This document shows, piece by piece, positions 62,541 through 64,000 of a stretch of DNA of 64,000 nt. A program made the position numbers and the translations under genes. The notes below the pieces were generated by a model. It searched no databases and was not told the origin of the DNA. It saw only the letters and a list, made by a program, of their open reading frames with translations. Source of the stretch: Legionella rowbothamii (GTDB lineage Bacteria; Pseudomonadota; Gammaproteobacteria; Legionellales; Legionellaceae); assembly GCF_900639985.1 (NCBI RefSeq), contig NZ_CAAAIM010000006.1, forward strand, positions 1 through 64,000, written 5' to 3'. The first letter of the stretch is position 1; each line of letters opens with the position of its first letter.

Positions 62541-64000
62541 ATGCAAAACACGCTTCGAATTCTTATGGCTCAAATAAATCCCACTGTTGGCGCATTAGCA
62601 TTCAATCGGGATAAAATTATTGAAATCATAAAAAACAAGCAAGATGACCACGATGTCATTCTTTTTCCTGAGCTGGCCTTAACAGGCTATCCTCCAGAAG
62701 ACTTACTTTTTCGGAATGAATTTCATCTTTCAGTGATAGAACATTTAATACAAATCCAAGAGGTGACCAAAGACTGTTATGTAGTAGTTGGTCATCCAAG
62801 TATAGATCAAAAAAACTGCTATAACAGTGTGAGCATTTTGCATCAAGGCCAAATAATTACGACATACCACAAACAGAAGCTTCCTAATTATGAGATTTTT
62901 GATGAAGCACGCTATTTCACCGCGGGCGAAAGAAAACCATGTATTCTAAAAATAAATAATTACCAAGTGGGTATTTGCATTTGTGAAGATGCCTGGCAGC
63001 GCGGTCCGATCGAAGACTTAATTGAACATGGTGTTTCAATAATCCTCATACCCAACGCGTCCCCATTTGATGAGCACAAATATCAAAAACGTGAGGCCTT
63101 ATTAAAATCCTATGCACAACAAGGTGTTGCTATTGCATATGTAAATCAAATTGGTGGGCAGGACGAGTTATTATTTGATGGACACTCATTTGCCCTAGAC
63201 CAACAAGGCACTGTCTGTGCTCGTGCCTCCGCGTTTAAAGAAGAGTTATGCACGATTAAATTACAAGACAAACAGCTTTCCGGTTCTATAGCGCCCCTGC
63301 CAACAAAAGAAGCATTACTCTATGAAGCGTTAATTTGTGGAACCCGGGATTATGTTAATAAGAATCAATTTCCAGGCGTTCTATTAGGCTTATCAGGAGG
63401 TATTGATTCAGCACTCACATTAGCAGTCGCTGTTGATGCCTTAGGAGCAGAACGAGTGCATGCCGTACTTATGCCTTCCCGCTATACGGCTGAAATGAGC
63501 GTAGTAGATGCGATGCTCGAACTAAAAGCTTTGGCAGTCACTCACTCGATGCTATCCATTGAACCTGCATATGAAGCCTTAATGACTACCTTGAAATCTG
63601 AATTTGATGGGTATCCCACCGATCTAACCGAGGAAAACATACAAGCTCGAATTCGCGGTTTACTGTTAATGGCCTTGTCGAATAAGACTGGAAAAATGGT
63701 ATTAACCACCTCGAATAAAAGCGAGTCTGCGGTAGGATATGCAACCTTGTACGGAGACATGTGTGGGGGCTTTGGGGTTTTAAAAGACGTGCTAAAAACC
63801 CAAGTCTATGCGCTGGCTCATTATCGTAATACGTTGTCTCAGGTTATCCCTGAACGTGTGATTACTCGTCCTCCTTCTGCTGAATTAAGAGATAATCAAA
63901 CCGATCAGGACAGCTTACCTGACTATGAAATTTTAGATGCCATTATCGTTGCGTACATGGAAAAGAATTTAAGCCCATCAGAGATAATTCAACATGGATT
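62541..64000 (+). CDS. nadE: glutamine-dependent NAD+ synthetase, cut by the window end
   Basis: 486 codons are visible and the frame is open at base 64000. Start ATG 62541 gives MQNTLRILMAQINPTVG. The N-terminal nitrilase-type glutaminase (1-270) shows Glu in LFPELALTGYPPEDLL, Lys in YHKQKLPNYEIFDE and Cys in VGICICEDAW. The synthetase domain has the PP loop LGLSGGIDSALTLAVA, QARIRGLLLMALSNKTGKMVLTTSNKSE and TRPPSAELRDNQTDQDSLPDYEILD. It amidates NaAD to NAD. Expected total about 535-540 residues. Confidence 0.95.
   Translation, partial: MQNTLRILMAQINPTVGALAFNRDKIIEIIKNKQDDHDVILFPELALTGYPPEDLLFRNEFHLSVIEHLIQIQEVTKDCYVVVGHPSIDQKNCYNSVSILHQGQIITTYHKQKLPNYEIFDEARYFTAGERKPCILKINNYQVGICICEDAWQRGPIEDLIEHGVSIILIPNASPFDEHKYQKREALLKSYAQQGVAIAYVNQIGGQDELLFDGHSFALDQQGTVCARASAFKEELCTIKLQDKQLSGSIAPLPTKEALLYEALICGTRDYVNKNQFPGVLLGLSGGIDSALTLAVAVDALGAERVHAVLMPSRYTAEMSVVDAMLELKALAVTHSMLSIEPAYEALMTTLKSEFDGYPTDLTEENIQARIRGLLLMALSNKTGKMVLTTSNKSESAVGYATLYGDMCGGFGVLKDVLKTQVYALAHYRNTLSQVIPERVITRPPSAELRDNQTDQDSLPDYEILDAIIVAYMEKNLSPSEIIQHG

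Noticed and set aside
1..64000. CRISPR array, tRNA, rRNA or integrase
   Set aside because: I saw no regularly spaced repeats, no cloverleaf-like sequence with a T-loop GGTTCGAATCC pattern, and no integrase motifs.

Overview
The window looks like chromosome from a Legionella species, probably not L. pneumophila, although I could run no database search. The DNA is AT-rich. It carries a stand-alone type II secretion gene of the LspC/GspC type, a LapA/LapB-like secreted aminopeptidase and a flgAMN locus with a textbook sigma-28 promoter. It also has several family-less proteins with membrane hairpins, leucine-rich repeats or acidic Ser/Glu tails, as is typical of Dot/Icm effector candidates. Housekeeping genes (dcw cluster, dnaB-alr, dapDE, mutY, etfBA, nadE) have gammaproteobacterial order and motifs.

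Layout. 1-0.8 kb: an IS6-family element with a frameshifted transposase, sitting on the 3' end of a DUF488 gene. 0.8-5.2 kb: alkA-DUF488, tehB, and a GAF histidine kinase with a stand-alone receiver. 5.5-8.3 kb: two convergent secreted proteins, one with a von Willebrand type D domain. 8.6-14.7 kb: an apparent polysaccharide synthesis/export cluster in which two near-identical family 2 glycosyltransferases flank a TPR/outer-membrane-barrel protein and a membrane-anchored HEAT-repeat protein. 15-26 kb: accessory genes. These are an effector-like membrane protein, a PdxH-like oxidase, a YddA-like ABC transporter, AlaX with a divergent XRE-cupin regulator and paired operators, a methyltransferase, a Sec-exported protein resembling the middle of a flagellar hook protein, a hydrolase remnant, a possible clan CD cysteine peptidase, a GrpB-GNAT fusion and an M28 aminopeptidase. 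26-33.8 kb: ald, etfBA, an unknown membrane protein, a PAP2 phosphatase, a permease remnant, an M50 protease and pdxB.

33.8-39.1 kb: the 5' half of the dcw cell-wall cluster (mraZ-rsmH-ftsL-ftsI-murE, minus strand), with MraZ boxes upstream of mraZ. 39.3-51.3 kb: an LRR effector candidate, coaX, a YkuD lipoprotein, cytochrome c5, flgAMN, an SDR, an isochorismatase-like hydrolase, an HtrA-like protease, a two-gene unknown operon, mutY, a Sel1 lipoprotein and lspC. 51.5-64 kb: a Cys/Met PLP enzyme, dapD-dapE, a small holin-like membrane protein, a glycine-zipper lipoprotein, dnaB-alr, a DUF2147 protein, a SNF2/SWIM helicase and the start of nadE, which is cut by the window end.

The intergenic spaces carry a recurring hairpin repeat family (core GCTGGGC-loop-GCCCAGC or GTAGGTTGGG-loop-CCCAACCTAC) and many perfect hairpins. 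The most unusual items are the duplicated-glycosyltransferase cluster with its in-frame amber leader, the Sec-exported hook-like protein, the caspase-fold-like protein, and the XRE-cupin/AlaX switch with two matching 14-bp operators.
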